Positions 21,107 to 32,088 of a DNA stretch of 64,000 nucleotides are shown here, in pieces. Where the stretch lies: NCBI GenBank assembly GCA_037447655.1, contig JBBHKE010001954.1, forward strand, positions 359,930 through 423,929. Reading direction: 5' to 3'. The DNA comes from Zygnema cylindricum. Its lineage: Eukaryota > Streptophyta > Zygnematophyceae > Zygnematales > Zygnemataceae. Position 1 is the stretch's first letter. Each line of letters begins with the position of its first letter. Under the pieces are notes generated by a model. It did not search any database, had not been told where the DNA came from, and worked only from the letters and a program-made list of their open reading frames with translations. A program made the position numbers and the translations under genes.

Positions 21107-22149
21107 TGTTGAAATTTATAGATTTCTAGAGTATTTTCTAGGTTTAAATATGGTTTTATAAAAGGAAAAAGGAAAGGACGGACAGCCTGCCTCCACCTCC
21201 GCTCTCTAGCCCCCATACTTGCTGTAGTCACTGAAGGAAAGAGAGAGAGGTTGATCCATGGCTGCCTTAGTTCAACAGACAGCTATTTTTAGTAGGTTAC
21301 TAAAAATGTACTTGACGGACCAGAGATTTGATCCCGGTACCTGCGGTTCGTCAAATCGTCCGCTAGAGGCCAGCTTTATCCTAATGACTAGGACCAATGC
21401 TAAGTGCTATGGTATGTGATAGATATATATTTAGTTCGAACGGATAAAGTTAATTTAACTAAAACTGTTTACGGCGTACATATATACAGTTTTATAAAGT
21501 ACGTCGTACGACGCTAATTCAAAACGGATACCACGCATTTTTCTACATTGGAACAAATATCGCGCAAGTATTTATTCCGGCCAAGATTACGTTTCGCATA
21601 TAATCCAACGACGCACATCATCGCCGAAATCCCGGAGTGGTCACTTTGGCATTTAGTGACGTGGCATCACCTGGCGCCACGTGGGGAGACATCATTCGGT
21701 CGCGGGAATTCCGAGGAACGTACGGATGAGTGGAAAGTATACACGCGTCCACTTATGGCCTTGTCGTACAGAGGCCGTACAGAAGGTACATCGGCAGTAG
21801 TACTTTCTAGTACTATACAGTTTTGTGATTGGTTCGTACAGGCAGTAGATAGGAGCTGTGAGAGGGAATTAGGAAAAACTAGGACTTAGGAAAATTTAGG
21901 TAGATAGTCCTCTCTCTCAGAGAGTTTGTATAAATTGGCATCTTTGCCATCCTATAACTTATCGCCTGGTTGGCCGTTTTCAATGATTCTTTTTTCTACG
22001 GACTCAGGGGAGTCCAGGCTACACTAGGGTGTAGTCAAATTGTCAGTTTGCCTTCTTGGGCAGCAGTGGTTGTGGCTTAAAGTGGGTTAGTTAAATACTA
22101 TCTAGAGGCTTCCTGTATTCTGTGGTCCAATGGAGGACACAGAATTGCA
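21107..22149 (+). repeat. 5' LTR of C1
   Basis: Runs from TGTTGAAATTTATAG to GAATTGCA. The antisense tRNA-like block is at 21314-21395 (minus strand: A-box-like ATTAGGATAAAGC, B-box-like GGGATCAAATC). TATAAA is at 21929-21934. The gag-pol ATG is at 22130, inside the LTR. Confidence 0.93.
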
Positions 22150-25100
22150 GGTTAGGGGCCCACCCTCTAGGGTGCCCACCTTCAATGGATCTGGGTTCAT
22201 CTATTGGGAAGCCATGATGATGGGAGCTTTGTGTGAAAAACGATACTGGGGTATCGTCAGTGGACAAGTGAAACGTCCACCTTCAGGAACTCCACCAGGA
22301 TTTGGGGGAGTAAGGTTTCCTGCAACAACGGCTGCCTCGGCGGAGGAGGCAGATGATGGGGACAGCAGTGTGTCCGAAAAGGGGAAAGGGAAGGAGACAC
22401 CCCTTACTCCTATTGCCACAGTATCGGGAGCGACAATTGTGAAGACCGTGGAGAACGATACTCAAATGTGGGAGGATGTAAACATGGCTGCCAAGAACTT
22501 CATTTTGAGGCACCTCACTCAAGGTTTGGCCACTCCTCATCTTCACATTTACAAGGCAGAGGAATTGTGGGAGAGTTTGGTGGAGATTTATAGAGCTGGA
22601 ACTATTCAGGAACTCCAGTTGGCTGAGCAAAAGCTATTGAGTTACACTTACAAAGGAGGAAAGATGTTAGATTACTGTAATGATTTTTCTTGTTTGTATA
22701 TGGAAATGGAAAGTGCCGGGTGGACAGGTACAATGAAAATGAAAGTTAACACCCTTATTATGAAATTACCAGATGAGTTCGAAAACATAGTGTACCGAGT
22801 ACAGGGAATGCCTGATAGTTCATGGAAATGGAACACAGTAGTCAGGATGATACTTGTGCAGGAAAACACAATGGAGATTAGGAGAGGAGGAAAGAGCATT
22901 CAAGCTCTAGCTGCAGGAGGGGACCGATGGGGGAAGGATCCGAAGAAACCTTATAGAGGGGAAAGAGATAATTCTGGGGGACAGAGGCCCCCAAAGGGTC
23001 TTTGTCATTATTGCAAAAAGCCGGGACACTTTATTGCAGATTGTGTCAAGTTGTCAGAGCTGAGGCTCCAAGAAAACCGTGGAGGGGGTTCTTCCGGAGG
23101 GAAGAAAAAGGCACTTGTGGTTACAAAAGTGTCAGGAGAAATCGAGGATGAGTCATCTGAGGAGGATGGGGAGCTTCTTCTTGACGAGAGTCTGGAGGAG
23201 AAGGAGATCCCTCGGAGGCAGAAGTGTGCCCTTGGAGCAATTCGGGAAGCTCCACAGGAAGGATGGATCATCGACTCAGGTGCATCCATGCATATGTGCC
23301 GTGATAAAGAACTCTTCACTAAGCTACGAAAGATTCCTACTGTAGAGATAGAGTATGGGGATGGGAGAGTGGTTACTACAGATCTAGTGGGATCAGTAGA
23401 TCTGAAAGTCTTAGTGGAGGGTAAGACCTCTATACTTACATTCTCAGATGTACTTTACATTCCTCAGTTGAGTAAAAATCTTGTCTCTACGTCTGTGTTA
23501 GATGACAAAGAGTTTGATACCTTCACCAGGAAGGGAGTCTTTACAGCTAAGTATGGGAATGAAGTTTACTTCACAGCAGATAAGGGTAGCCAAGGAATGT
23601 TTAGGCTTAACTTGAGTAATGAAAAGAAGAATGCTTACTATGTTGGTGTTCCTAAGGTGATGATTTGGCATAAGCGTTTGTGGCATGTGCATTTTGATAG
23701 GTTAAGGGAAATGAAAAAACTTGGGGTAGTAGATGGCATTCAGTTTGGGGATAATGAAATAATGGATGATTGTAGTGGTTGTGCTCAAGGTAAGGCTCAC
23801 AGACTTCCCTTTCCCAAAGCCGCCACATATAGAGGTGAGAAAGTGTTAGATTTGGTCCACACAGATATTTGGGGACCTGCAAAAGTACCTTCGGTTGGAG
23901 GAAAGAGGTTTATGATGACAATAACTGATGACTGGTCTAGATACTCTAGAGTCTACTTTCTGAAAAATAAGTCTGAAGCATCCACTTACTTCAAAGAATA
24001 TAAAGCTTGGAGTGAGAAGTTGCATGAAACCCCTATTAAGAGGATAAGGAGTGATAATGGGGGGGAATATACCTCTAACCAGTTTGAGGAATATCTGAGA
24101 GATGAGGGAGTGCAACACCAGAAAACTGTACCATATAACCCGGAACAAAATGGGGTAGCTGAGAGGTTGAATGGAACACTAGGAGATAGTGCATGTAGTA
24201 TGTTGGCAGACAAGAAAATAGGAAAGAGATTTTGGGCAGAGGCAATGAACTGTGCCAACTATATTAAAAATAGAGTCCTTACCTCAGCTGTAAAGGGAGT
24301 GACACCTTATGAGAGATGGGTTGGAAGGAAACCAGATATCTCACACCTTAAAGTATTTGGTAGCCTAGTTTACAGTCTTGACACGGATAGGAAAAACTGG
24401 AAACTAGATGCTAAGGGAAAACCTGGATACTTTGTGGGATATGATGAGGATGTTAAGGGATATAGAGTCTATGACTTAGCAAAGAAAGATATCATTATGG
24501 TCAAACACTTAGTTGTCATGGATGAAGGGAAGTCATTTGACCCCTTCAAATATACAAAGAAGATAAGGATCAGATTTGAGTCCGAAAGTGAGGAGAACTC
24601 AGTCGTTCCCGAAAAAGACATGAGTGAAACTGTGATTACAGATTCAGGGGAGATCGAAGATACAGGAGACTCACCGGAAACCTCACATACTCCTATGGAC
24701 TTCGAGGAGATGGAAGAAGCGGGACAAGATACGGTTTTTATGGACAGGGGAGCCGATGAGATAGTGAGAAGAAATCCAAGACTTCCATCCATTCCAGCTT
24801 CGGAGTTTGAGGGAGGAAGGAGGAGCAGCAAAAGGATACAGGAAAAACAAGCTGCCCATAAGGTAACTAAGCTATCTCACCCAGATGAGCCTCAGTCTTA
24901 CTTAGAGGCAATGAATAGTCCAGAGAAAGAAAGATGGATTAGAGCCATAAATGATGAGATGGCTTCTATCATGGAAGCAAATACTTGGGAACTAGCAGAT
25001 TGCCCTCCAGATAGAAAACCTATTGGATGTAAATGGGTATTTAAACTAAAACTGAACCCAGATAATACAATTGAGAGGTATAAGGCTCGATTGGTAGCAA

Positions 25101-26479
25101 AGGGGTTCACCCAAAAAGAGGGGATTGACTATGAGGAGACCTTTGCTCCAGTTGTTCGGTTCCCATCGGTAAGGATTCTCCTCAGTCTGGCCGCAGCGGA
25201 AGACATGGAAATTCACCAGATGGATATTAAGACTGCTTTTCTTAATGGTGAGTTAGAGGAAGAAATTTTTATGAGGCAACCCGAGGGGTTTGTGGAAGAA
25301 GGAGAAGAGAGCAAAGTGTGCAGGCTCATAAAGTCTTTATATGGACTGAAACAGGCTCCCCGACAGTGGAACAAGAAACTAGATGAGTTTCTCACCGATC
25401 TGGGATACATCCGGATCAGCTCTGACCATTCTATCTATATGTTTGAAGATGAGAATGGTGTCATTTTTATTGCAATTTATGTGGATGATCTGCTTGTGTT
25501 AAGTAAGTCTTTAGATAATATCAATAGGCTAAAGAAAGATCTTAGGGGCAGATTTGATATGAAGGATTTAGGGGAGGCAAAATATATTTTGGGGATCCAA
25601 ATGGAGAGAGATAGAGGGAAGAAGATTATCAGACTTACTCAGAAAGAAGCAATAGGTAATATGCTTGAGAAATTCCAGATGGAAAATGCTAACAGTTGTA
25701 CCACTCCCATGGACTTGAAAAAAGTAAGTGATGGGAGTGTAGAAGGAGGAGTGATGATCTTAGACGATCAGATGAGTCTAGAGGAGAGAGAGTTCATGAA
25801 GTCTATTCCTTATAGACAGGTCGTAGGAAGCTTAATCTATTTTATGAACTGTACCAGGCCGGACATAGCGGCAGCAGTTGGAGTACTCAGTAGTAGTCTT
25901 AATGATCCTAGGAAGAGAGATTGGGAGGCAGCCAAGAGAGTCATGAGATATCTGGTGGGAACTAGAGAGTTATGGTTGCATTTGGGAGGGGAGCATACTG
26001 ATATCACCACTTGGAGTGACGCCAGTTATGGGGATGCACCTATGAGAAGATGCACTTCTGGATATGTTTTGTATGTGGGGGAAGGTGCTTGCTGTTGGAG
26101 CAGTAAGCAACAAAAGGTGGTTGCTCAGTCTACTATGGAGGCTGAGTATATGGCGTCGTGTTCTGCTGTAAAAGAACTAATGTGGGTGAAATCATTGTTA
26201 CAAAAACTGGGATTTATGAAGGAGGGAGTGCATGAAATCTTTTGCGATAACCAAGCTGCAATTGCAATTGCAGCCAATCCAAAACACCATTTCAAAGCAA
26301 AACATATGGACATAAGATTAAGCTTTGTAAGAGAAAAAGTTGAAAATAAAATTCTAAATCTTGTGTATAGACCTGATGAAGAAATGGTGGCTGACATGAT
26401 GACCAAACCTGTGCCCTCTCCTAAACTAAAATATTGTCGGGAAAAATGCGGGTTGAAAGAAAAATTAAAATTAGACTAG
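22130..26479 (+). CDS. gag-pol: Copia gag-pol polyprotein (C1), 1449 aa
   Basis: One open frame, same length and layout as the A1 polyprotein: Gag, CCHC knuckle (about 292-305), protease DSGAS (D382), integrase HHCC with all four ligands (H514, H519, C548, C551), DD35E core, RT with YVDD (1117-1120) and RNase H. Compared with A1 it keeps the zinc-finger Cys551 but has Trp for the conserved Gly518 inside the finger. The start ATG is in the LTR, and the PBS is translated (residues 7-12). This is the best candidate in the window for a copia source of proteins. Whether it is active cannot be told from sequence. Confidence 0.94.
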   Translation: MEDTELQVRGPPSRVPTFNGSGFIYWEAMMMGALCEKRYWGIVSGQVKRPPSGTPPGFGGVRFPATTAASAEEADDGDSSVSEKGKGKETPLTPIATVSGATIVKTVENDTQMWEDVNMAAKNFILRHLTQGLATPHLHIYKAEELWESLVEIYRAGTIQELQLAEQKLLSYTYKGGKMLDYCNDFSCLYMEMESAGWTGTMKMKVNTLIMKLPDEFENIVYRVQGMPDSSWKWNTVVRMILVQENTMEIRRGGKSIQALAAGGDRWGKDPKKPYRGERDNSGGQRPPKGLCHYCKKPGHFIADCVKLSELRLQENRGGGSSGGKKKALVVTKVSGEIEDESSEEDGELLLDESLEEKEIPRRQKCALGAIREAPQEGWIIDSGASMHMCRDKELFTKLRKIPTVEIEYGDGRVVTTDLVGSVDLKVLVEGKTSILTFSDVLYIPQLSKNLVSTSVLDDKEFDTFTRKGVFTAKYGNEVYFTADKGSQGMFRLNLSNEKKNAYYVGVPKVMIWHKRLWHVHFDRLREMKKLGVVDGIQFGDNEIMDDCSGCAQGKAHRLPFPKAATYRGEKVLDLVHTDIWGPAKVPSVGGKRFMMTITDDWSRYSRVYFLKNKSEASTYFKEYKAWSEKLHETPIKRIRSDNGGEYTSNQFEEYLRDEGVQHQKTVPYNPEQNGVAERLNGTLGDSACSMLADKKIGKRFWAEAMNCANYIKNRVLTSAVKGVTPYERWVGRKPDISHLKVFGSLVYSLDTDRKNWKLDAKGKPGYFVGYDEDVKGYRVYDLAKKDIIMVKHLVVMDEGKSFDPFKYTKKIRIRFESESEENSVVPEKDMSETVITDSGEIEDTGDSPETSHTPMDFEEMEEAGQDTVFMDRGADEIVRRNPRLPSIPASEFEGGRRSSKRIQEKQAAHKVTKLSHPDEPQSYLEAMNSPEKERWIRAINDEMASIMEANTWELADCPPDRKPIGCKWVFKLKLNPDNTIERYKARLVAKGFTQKEGIDYEETFAPVVRFPSVRILLSLAAAEDMEIHQMDIKTAFLNGELEEEIFMRQPEGFVEEGEESKVCRLIKSLYGLKQAPRQWNKKLDEFLTDLGYIRISSDHSIYMFEDENGVIFIAIYVDDLLVLSKSLDNINRLKKDLRGRFDMKDLGEAKYILGIQMERDRGKKIIRLTQKEAIGNMLEKFQMENANSCTTPMDLKKVSDGSVEGGVMILDDQMSLEEREFMKSIPYRQVVGSLIYFMNCTRPDIAAAVGVLSSSLNDPRKRDWEAAKRVMRYLVGTRELWLHLGGEHTDITTWSDASYGDAPMRRCTSGYVLYVGEGACCWSSKQQKVVAQSTMEAEYMASCSAVKELMWVKSLLQKLGFMKEGVHEIFCDNQAAIAIAANPKHHFKAKHMDIRLSFVREKVENKILNLVYRPDEEMVADMMTKPVPSPKLKYCREKCGLKEKLKLD
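22150..22164 (+). other. Primer-binding site of C1 with one mismatch
   Basis: GGTTAGGGGCCCACC follows the LTR end. Compared with A1 (GGTTATGGGCCCACC) base 22155 is G instead of T. This breaks complementarity at the tRNA anticodon and changes Met9-equivalent to Arg (QVRGPP instead of QVMGPP). The B2 sites keep the T version. Confidence 0.75.
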
Positions 26480-26492
26480 AAAATAAGGGGAG

Positions 26493-27536
26493 TGTTGAAA
26501 TTTATAGATTTCTAGAGTATTTTCTAGGTTTAAATATGGTTTTATAAAAGGAAAAAGGAAAGGACGGACAGCCTGCCTCCACCTCCGCTCTCTAGCCCCC
26601 ATACTTGCTGTAGTCACTGAAGGAAAGAGAGAGAGGTTGATCCATGGCTGCCTTAGTTCAACAGACAGCTATTTTTAGTAGGTTACTAAAAATATACTTG
26701 ACGGACCAGAGATTTGATCCCGGTACCTACGGTTCGTCAAATCGTCCGGTAGCGGTCAGCTTTATCCTAATAGACTAGGACCAATGCTAAGTGCTATGGT
26801 ATGTGATAGATATATATTTAGTTCGAACGGATAAAGTTCATTTAACTAAAACTGTTTACGGCGTACATATATACAGTTTTATAAAGTACGTCGTACGACG
26901 CTAATTCAAAACGGATACCACGCATTTTTCTACATTGGAACAAATATCGCGCAAGTATTTATTCCGGCCAAGATTACGTTTCGCATATAATCCAACGACG
27001 CACATCATCGCCGAAATCCCGGAGTGGTCACTTTGGCATTTAGTGACGTGGCATCACCTGGCGCCACGTGGGGAGACATCATTCGGTCGCGGGAATTCCG
27101 ATGAACGTACGGATGAGTGGAAAGTATACACGCGTCCACTTATGGCCTTGTCGTACAGAGGCCGTACAGAAGGTACATCGGCAGTAGTACTTTCTAGTAC
27201 TATACAGTTTTGTGATTGGTTCGTACAGGCAGTAGATAGGAGCTGTGAGAGGGAATTAGGAAAAACTAGGACTTAGGAAAATTTAGGTAGATAGTCCTCT
27301 CTCTCAGAGAGTTTGTATATATTGGCATCTTTGCCATCCTATAACTTATCGCCTGGTTGGCCGTTTTCAGTGATTCTTTTTTCTACGGACTCAGGGGAGT
27401 CCAGGCTACATTGGGGTGTAGTCAAATTGTCAGTTTGCCTTCTTGGGCAGCAGTGGTTGTGGCTTAAAGTGGGTTAGTTAAATACTATCTAGAGGCTTTC
27501 TGTATTCTGTGGTCCAATGGAGGACACAGAATTGCA
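26493..27536 (+). repeat. 3' LTR of C1
   Basis: Follows the polypurine tract AAAATAAGGGGAG. The TATA box reads TATATATT here rather than TATAAATT. The LTR-borne ATG at 27517 reads out into antisense G1 sequence for 115 codons by chance. Confidence 0.93.
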
Positions 27537-30500
27537 CTTTTCGTCCACTTTCACCGTACTCGTTACAGTGTTGACTTTCTTGTCGTTAAGTTTGTCGGCT
27601 GCGATAGTATCCGCTTTCAAAGTTTTGTCCCTACGTTCTTCCGATAGTTGCGATAGATCCGCCGCGGTCAACGCAGCAACGCTTGGTCTTCTTGACAAAG
27701 CATCAGCACGATTTGTCTTACCCGGCTTGTATTCGATGGTTAACTCTTGTCCAAAAGTTTGTAGGAATGTCATCCACCTAGCCTGTTTCTTGGATAACTT
27801 TGGTTGTGTTTGTAGATACAGTAACGCATGGTGGTCAGTAATCACTGTGATCCGCTTCCCTTGAATGTTACACTTCCAAACTTCCAACGTATTAATGATG
27901 GCTATTGTTTCTTTCTCCTGAGTGGCCCAATTAAGATCTGTCGCCTTCAGTTTATGATTATCATAGGCGATGGGTTGTAGGCCTCTTCCGTGATCTTGCA
28001 TAAAAATAGCTCTAATAGCCGTATCACTCGCGTTAGTGATTATCGTCCAAGGTAACACCGGATTGGGAACCGCTAACACAGAGGCGTTAACCAACCGCTC
28101 CTTAAGCATGTTAAAGGCTACCTCTGCACTATTTCCCACTCATAAGGTACGTCATTTTTGAGCAAATCGGTTAGTGGTAAGGCGATTTTTGCAAATCCCT
28201 CTACGAACCGTCGATACTAGGAGCATAGCCCAAGGAAGCTCCTCAGCTCTGTGATATTTTTTGGTTGTGGCCACTCCTTGGCTGCCTTAGTTTTGTTGGG
28301 GTCCACTGTGATTCCATCTTGACTGACCACGTGACCCAAAAACTCAATTTTGTGTTTTAAAAAGTCGCATTTGCTCATCTTCGCGTACAACTTGTTTTCC
28401 TTTAAAACCAGTAAGACAGTTCTCAGGTGCTTGATATGGTCTTCTAACGTCTAAATATACACCAAAATGTCATCTTAAATGACAATTACGAACGCGTCCA
28501 AATATTGTCACAAGATCGTGTTCAGCATATGCATAAACGTAGCCGGGGCATTGGTCAATCCAATAGGCATGACCGAAAATTGGAAATGACAGTACCGCGT
28601 TGTGAATGCAGTCTTTCCCACATCTTCCTTTGCAATTATAATTTGATGATAGCCACTTCGTAAGTCTATCTTAGAGAAATACTTGGCACATCTAAGCCGA
28701 TCCAACAACTCGTCTATCCCGGAAAGGGGGTACGCGTTCTTGACTGTTAACCTATTTAGAGCGCGGTAGTCCACACACATACGTAGACCTCCATCTTTCT
28801 TGGTCACGAAGAGGACAGGGGCTCCGTATGGCGACTTGCTCGCCTCAATTGCTTCGGCCTCTACTTACTCTAAAAGTTGTCTCTTGAGTTTGTCCAAATC
28901 GTGTAACTCATTTCAGACATCATGTTGGTCGAGGGTACTCCTCCCGAAACAAGCTCGATCTTGTGGTCTACGTCGCGTTTCGGAGGTAAACCTTCCAAGA
29001 TTTTTGGGGAAAAAACATCAGCATACTCCTCGAGAAGCTTTGTCACGACTTCCGAGGCCTCAACGAAAGCCTTTCCTGCGGTGTTCCCTCCTATGGAGCC
29101 AAAGTCGAGATCCGTTTTTGCCCACTCCTCCGGAATTCCCTCCTTGACTTCCTCCACGGGTTGTACGATCGCTATTCTAATTGTTTCCCCTTTCTGGAGC
29201 GCCCTCTTAAGCTCTAAAGCCAAAAGCAGACGTCCCTCTTCCAAGTTTTTACCAGCCACTCCCATCTTTACCTCAACCTCTCTTTCGCCTTTACCCACTT
29301 TTATACTATTACTCCTCTAATCAATCTTCGGATTCCACTTTTGGAGCCATGGCTGCCCCAAGATTACCTCATGATCTCCGAGGGGTAAGACGTGAAGAGT
29401 GTCATACCAATGAAAATTCCCAACACCAACTCGTAACCGAGGTGAACGATGGGTAATCATAATCGAACTACCATCGCCCAATTGAACTCATTGATGGTTT
29501 GAAATAATGATGAGAGGAAGTTTCAACTTCTTCATTGTCTTCTCGTTGATAAAGTTCCCCGACGCGCCCGAATCCACCATGAAACTGGTTGTGCTGCCCC
29601 CGATTTTAGCCGAAAAAACCAAAGGATCTCCACTTTCTCCAGCGAGTCTCGTGACATTAAGCTTGCCCCTCCTATGGCCTTCTTTTTTGGGGCATTCTCT
29701 GGCTATATGGTCTGGGGAACGGCACACAAAGCATAGTCTATTCAACCTCCTACGTTGGAGCTCCTCGGGGACAAATCATTGGTTTTGTTTTTGGCAGTAT
29801 TCTTCTTCTTTTTGAGTGCGTTAACCATGACTAACTCCTCCTTGATGGCTTCTAACTCCATAGGGGTCGGTCCGTCGTCCCTTGGCCCTCCTCCGCTGAT
29901 ACTTGATCCAAAGTGATAATCTCTACGGAGAGTGAAGTCTACAGAGTCGGTCCGTTCTGCGAACGGAACAATTGTCGAGAGACTAGGAGTTGTTGTTTCC
30001 CGTGCGAGCCACCGTTCCACATCCCTCCAAATAGACGCCTTGAGTCCCTTAACATATCAATCAACCGCTTCATCCTCCGTCATCGTTGGGATTTGAACCT
30101 TGCATTCCAAGAATCGTTACGTTTACTCCAAAACAGAAGTGAGTTGTTTCAACACCGATATCCTATACCTCGCGGACTTAATTGTGTTCACGGGTTACCA
30201 GGAGGCACGAAGAGAATTAACGAAACATGGTCCAAACAGTGGGTTCCTCGTCGCTTTTCACCATTGCTCTCACCATGTCTTTACGGCTCCTTTAGGTCAC
30301 CCTCCCGCGTAATAAACCTTTTCACGCTCAGACAGACCGGGGAAGTTTTGAAGATAATTTGCTACCGAAAACAACCACGCGTTGAGATTCTTATGTTTGG
30401 CAGGGTCAAATTCATTGTGAAGTCTTAACTTAGGCCTCCGCAAATCTCTCTCGGCAACTCCATGTGTCCATTCACCAAGACGAGATTCTAAAGTTGCGAC

Positions 30501-30596
30501 AGTGTCGCTGAGCTGAACGTTTTGCAATCAGACATTCTCCAATCCTCCAAATACTCGCTCTAACATATTAGCTCTAGACACGCCATGACCTTCCAT
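27537..30596 (-). pseudogene. G1 gypsy gag, protease, RT and RNase H remnant
   Basis: From right to left: gag start ATG at 30596 (MEGHGVSRANML) with an early TGA; a conserved gag segment (NAWLFSVANYLQNFPGLSER) near 30350; CCHC knuckle CFVCRSPDHIAREC near 29720; protease VDSGAS near 29570; RT with [14 protein letters not shown] near 28660; a stop replacing the YxDD tyrosine at 28475-28477; RNase H with TNASD (Asp to Asn in the first motif) near 28040; and ITDHHALLYL near 27830. At least three frames are needed to read it, so it is inactive. Confidence 0.9.
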
Positions 30597-30616
30597 GTTG
30601 TCGGGTCACAAAGATA

Positions 30617-30628
30617 GCTCCGATACCA
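30617..30628 (-). other. Primer-binding site of gypsy G1
   Basis: The minus strand reads TGGTATCGGAGC one base after the LTR end. It differs by one base from TGGTATCAGAGC, complementary to the 3' end of initiator tRNA-Met. This conventional 3'-end priming contrasts with the copia elements here. Confidence 0.75.
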
Positions 30629-30629
30629 A

Positions 30630-31087
30630 TGTAAAAGGGGTGAAACTAGTCCACACACACCGCTAGTGCACAATGGAATATAACCAGGGGTTCACTCGTA
30701 GCAACAGCAAGAGCCCACAACGTACACAGCATACACAATGAAGAGCTTGAAAGTTTATATTTCTCCGAGAAAGGGATTACAAAATTGTTTGTTTGCTAAA
30801 AGAAGTGTACTCCCAAAAGAGAGTGTCTCTTCACTAAGTTTACCCACTATTTAAACTAGTTACTTGCTAGTCAATCCGGTACAACAGCTGGTCAACTTTA
30901 TACACGTGGACACTGTTCATTAGCCGCACCCTATCCACACTAGGTTCTAGAACAATAAAGTTCAATATACATTTTGCTATGTTGCTATGCTGCTATGCTG
31001 CACTAATCTGACATCGCAGCTGCGCTGCTCTGACATCGCAACTATAGCAGCTTGTTAACTCTGCTCTCATTTTGTAACCCTGTTACA
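30630..31087 (-). repeat. 5' LTR of gypsy G1, about 458 bp
   Basis: Minus-strand termini TGTAACAGGG ... CCCTTTTACA, adjacent to the PBS. The outer end is inferred from the inverted TGTAA/TTACA termini. No second copy is in the window to confirm it. Confidence 0.65.
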
Positions 31088-31125
31088 CCCTCCCACTCTC
31101 TTTTCTTTCTCTCTCTTTCTCTCTC

Positions 31126-31192
<67 letters not shown>

Positions 31193-31200
31193 CTCTCTCT
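31088..31200 (+). repeat. CT microsatellite at a gap edge
   Basis: After a short CCCTCCCACTC stretch the sequence is (CT)n with rare interruptions, running into the assembly gap. The repeat is the likely cause of the gap. Confidence 0.9.
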
Positions 31201-31840
31201 NNNNNNNNNNNNNNNNNNNNNNNNNNNNNNNNNNNNNNNNNNNNNNNNNNNNNNNNNNNNNNNNNNNNNNNNNNNNNNNNNNNNNNNNNNNNNNNNNNNN
31301 NNNNNNNNNNNNNNNNNNNNNNNNNNNNNNNNNNNNNNNNNNNNNNNNNNNNNNNNNNNNNNNNNNNNNNNNNNNNNNNNNNNNNNNNNNNNNNNNNNNN
31401 NNNNNNNNNNNNNNNNNNNNNNNNNNNNNNNNNNNNNNNNNNNNNNNNNNNNNNNNNNNNNNNNNNNNNNNNNNNNNNNNNNNNNNNNNNNNNNNNNNNN
31501 NNNNNNNNNNNNNNNNNNNNNNNNNNNNNNNNNNNNNNNNNNNNNNNNNNNNNNNNNNNNNNNNNNNNNNNNNNNNNNNNNNNNNNNNNNNNNNNNNNNN
31601 NNNNNNNNNNNNNNNNNNNNNNNNNNNNNNNNNNNNNNNNNNNNNNNNNNNNNNNNNNNNNNNNNNNNNNNNNNNNNNNNNNNNNNNNNNNNNNNNNNNN
31701 NNNNNNNNNNNNNNNNNNNNNNNNNNNNNNNNNNNNNNNNNNNNNNNNNNNNNNNNNNNNNNNNNNNNNNNNNNNNNNNNNNNNNNNNNNNNNNNNNNNN
31801 NNNNNNNNNNNNNNNNNNNNNNNNNNNNNNNNNNNNNNNN
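31201..31840. other. Assembly gap (640 N)
   Basis: Unknown bases only. Nothing can be said about the content, and features on either side may not be adjacent in the genome. Confidence 0.99.
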
Positions 31841-31917
31841 CCTATCGTATCCGTCGGTACCGTGATCTAAGGAGAGGTTGAATAGTCAATGACGTTGTTC
31901 ACACCCTCAACCTCATT

Positions 31918-32075
31918 AGACTCAACTTTGTTAGAGAGAAAGTAGAAAACAAAATAATCAGTTTAGAGTACCGACCAGATAGTGAGATGGTAGCAGATAT
32001 GATGACCAAACCTGTGCCTTCCCCTAAGCTAATTTTCTGCAAGGAGAAGTGAGGTCTGAAATTAAAGAGTGATTA
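31918..32075 (+). pseudogene. 3' end of a copia pol (RNase H tail), family D
   Basis: Encodes NFVREKVENKIISLEYRPDS and MVADMMTKPVPSPKL, matching the RNase H end of A1/B1, with an in-frame TGA near 32050. The rest of the element is missing toward the gap. It is followed by a degenerate polypurine tract and the LTR at 32089. Confidence 0.85.
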
Positions 32076-32088
32076 GAAATAAGGTGAG

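Larger units (their letters stand above)
21107..27536 (+). mobile_element. Nearly intact Ty1/copia retrotransposon C1
   Basis: LTRs of 1043 bp (21107-22149) and 1044 bp (26493-27536) flank a single 1449-codon ORF. A perfect 5-bp duplication CTTTT flanks the element (21102-21106 and 27537-27541). The LTRs differ at roughly a dozen sites by eye. It inserted into the G1 gypsy RNase H/integrase spacer. Its coding region is very close to A1 while the 5' half of the LTR is much more diverged. Confidence 0.95.
11646..31087 (-). mobile_element. Ty3/gypsy chromovirus G1, decayed and split by three insertions
   Basis: Minus-strand pieces at 30630-31087 (LTR), 27537-30596 (gag, protease, RT, RNase H), 20698-21106 (spacer and zinc-binding domain), 19035-19733 (integrase core) and 11646-12138 (integrase C-terminus, chromodomain) join in frame once the inserts and one TSD copy are removed. 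Examples are the VDEK|WLERIK junction across C1 and GRQGL|LQPFP across the solo LTR. Order RT-RNaseH-IN-chromodomain is that of chromoviruses. It carries many stops, including one replacing the RT YxDD tyrosine (28475-28477). The 3' LTR was not found in the window. Confidence 0.9.

Noticed and set aside
27517-27864. 115-codon ORF starting in the C1 3' LTR
   Set aside because: Chance read-out from the LTR ATG into the antisense of gypsy RNase H.
31052-31870. 272-codon ORF crossing the gap
   Set aside because: Consists of CT repeat and unknown bases.
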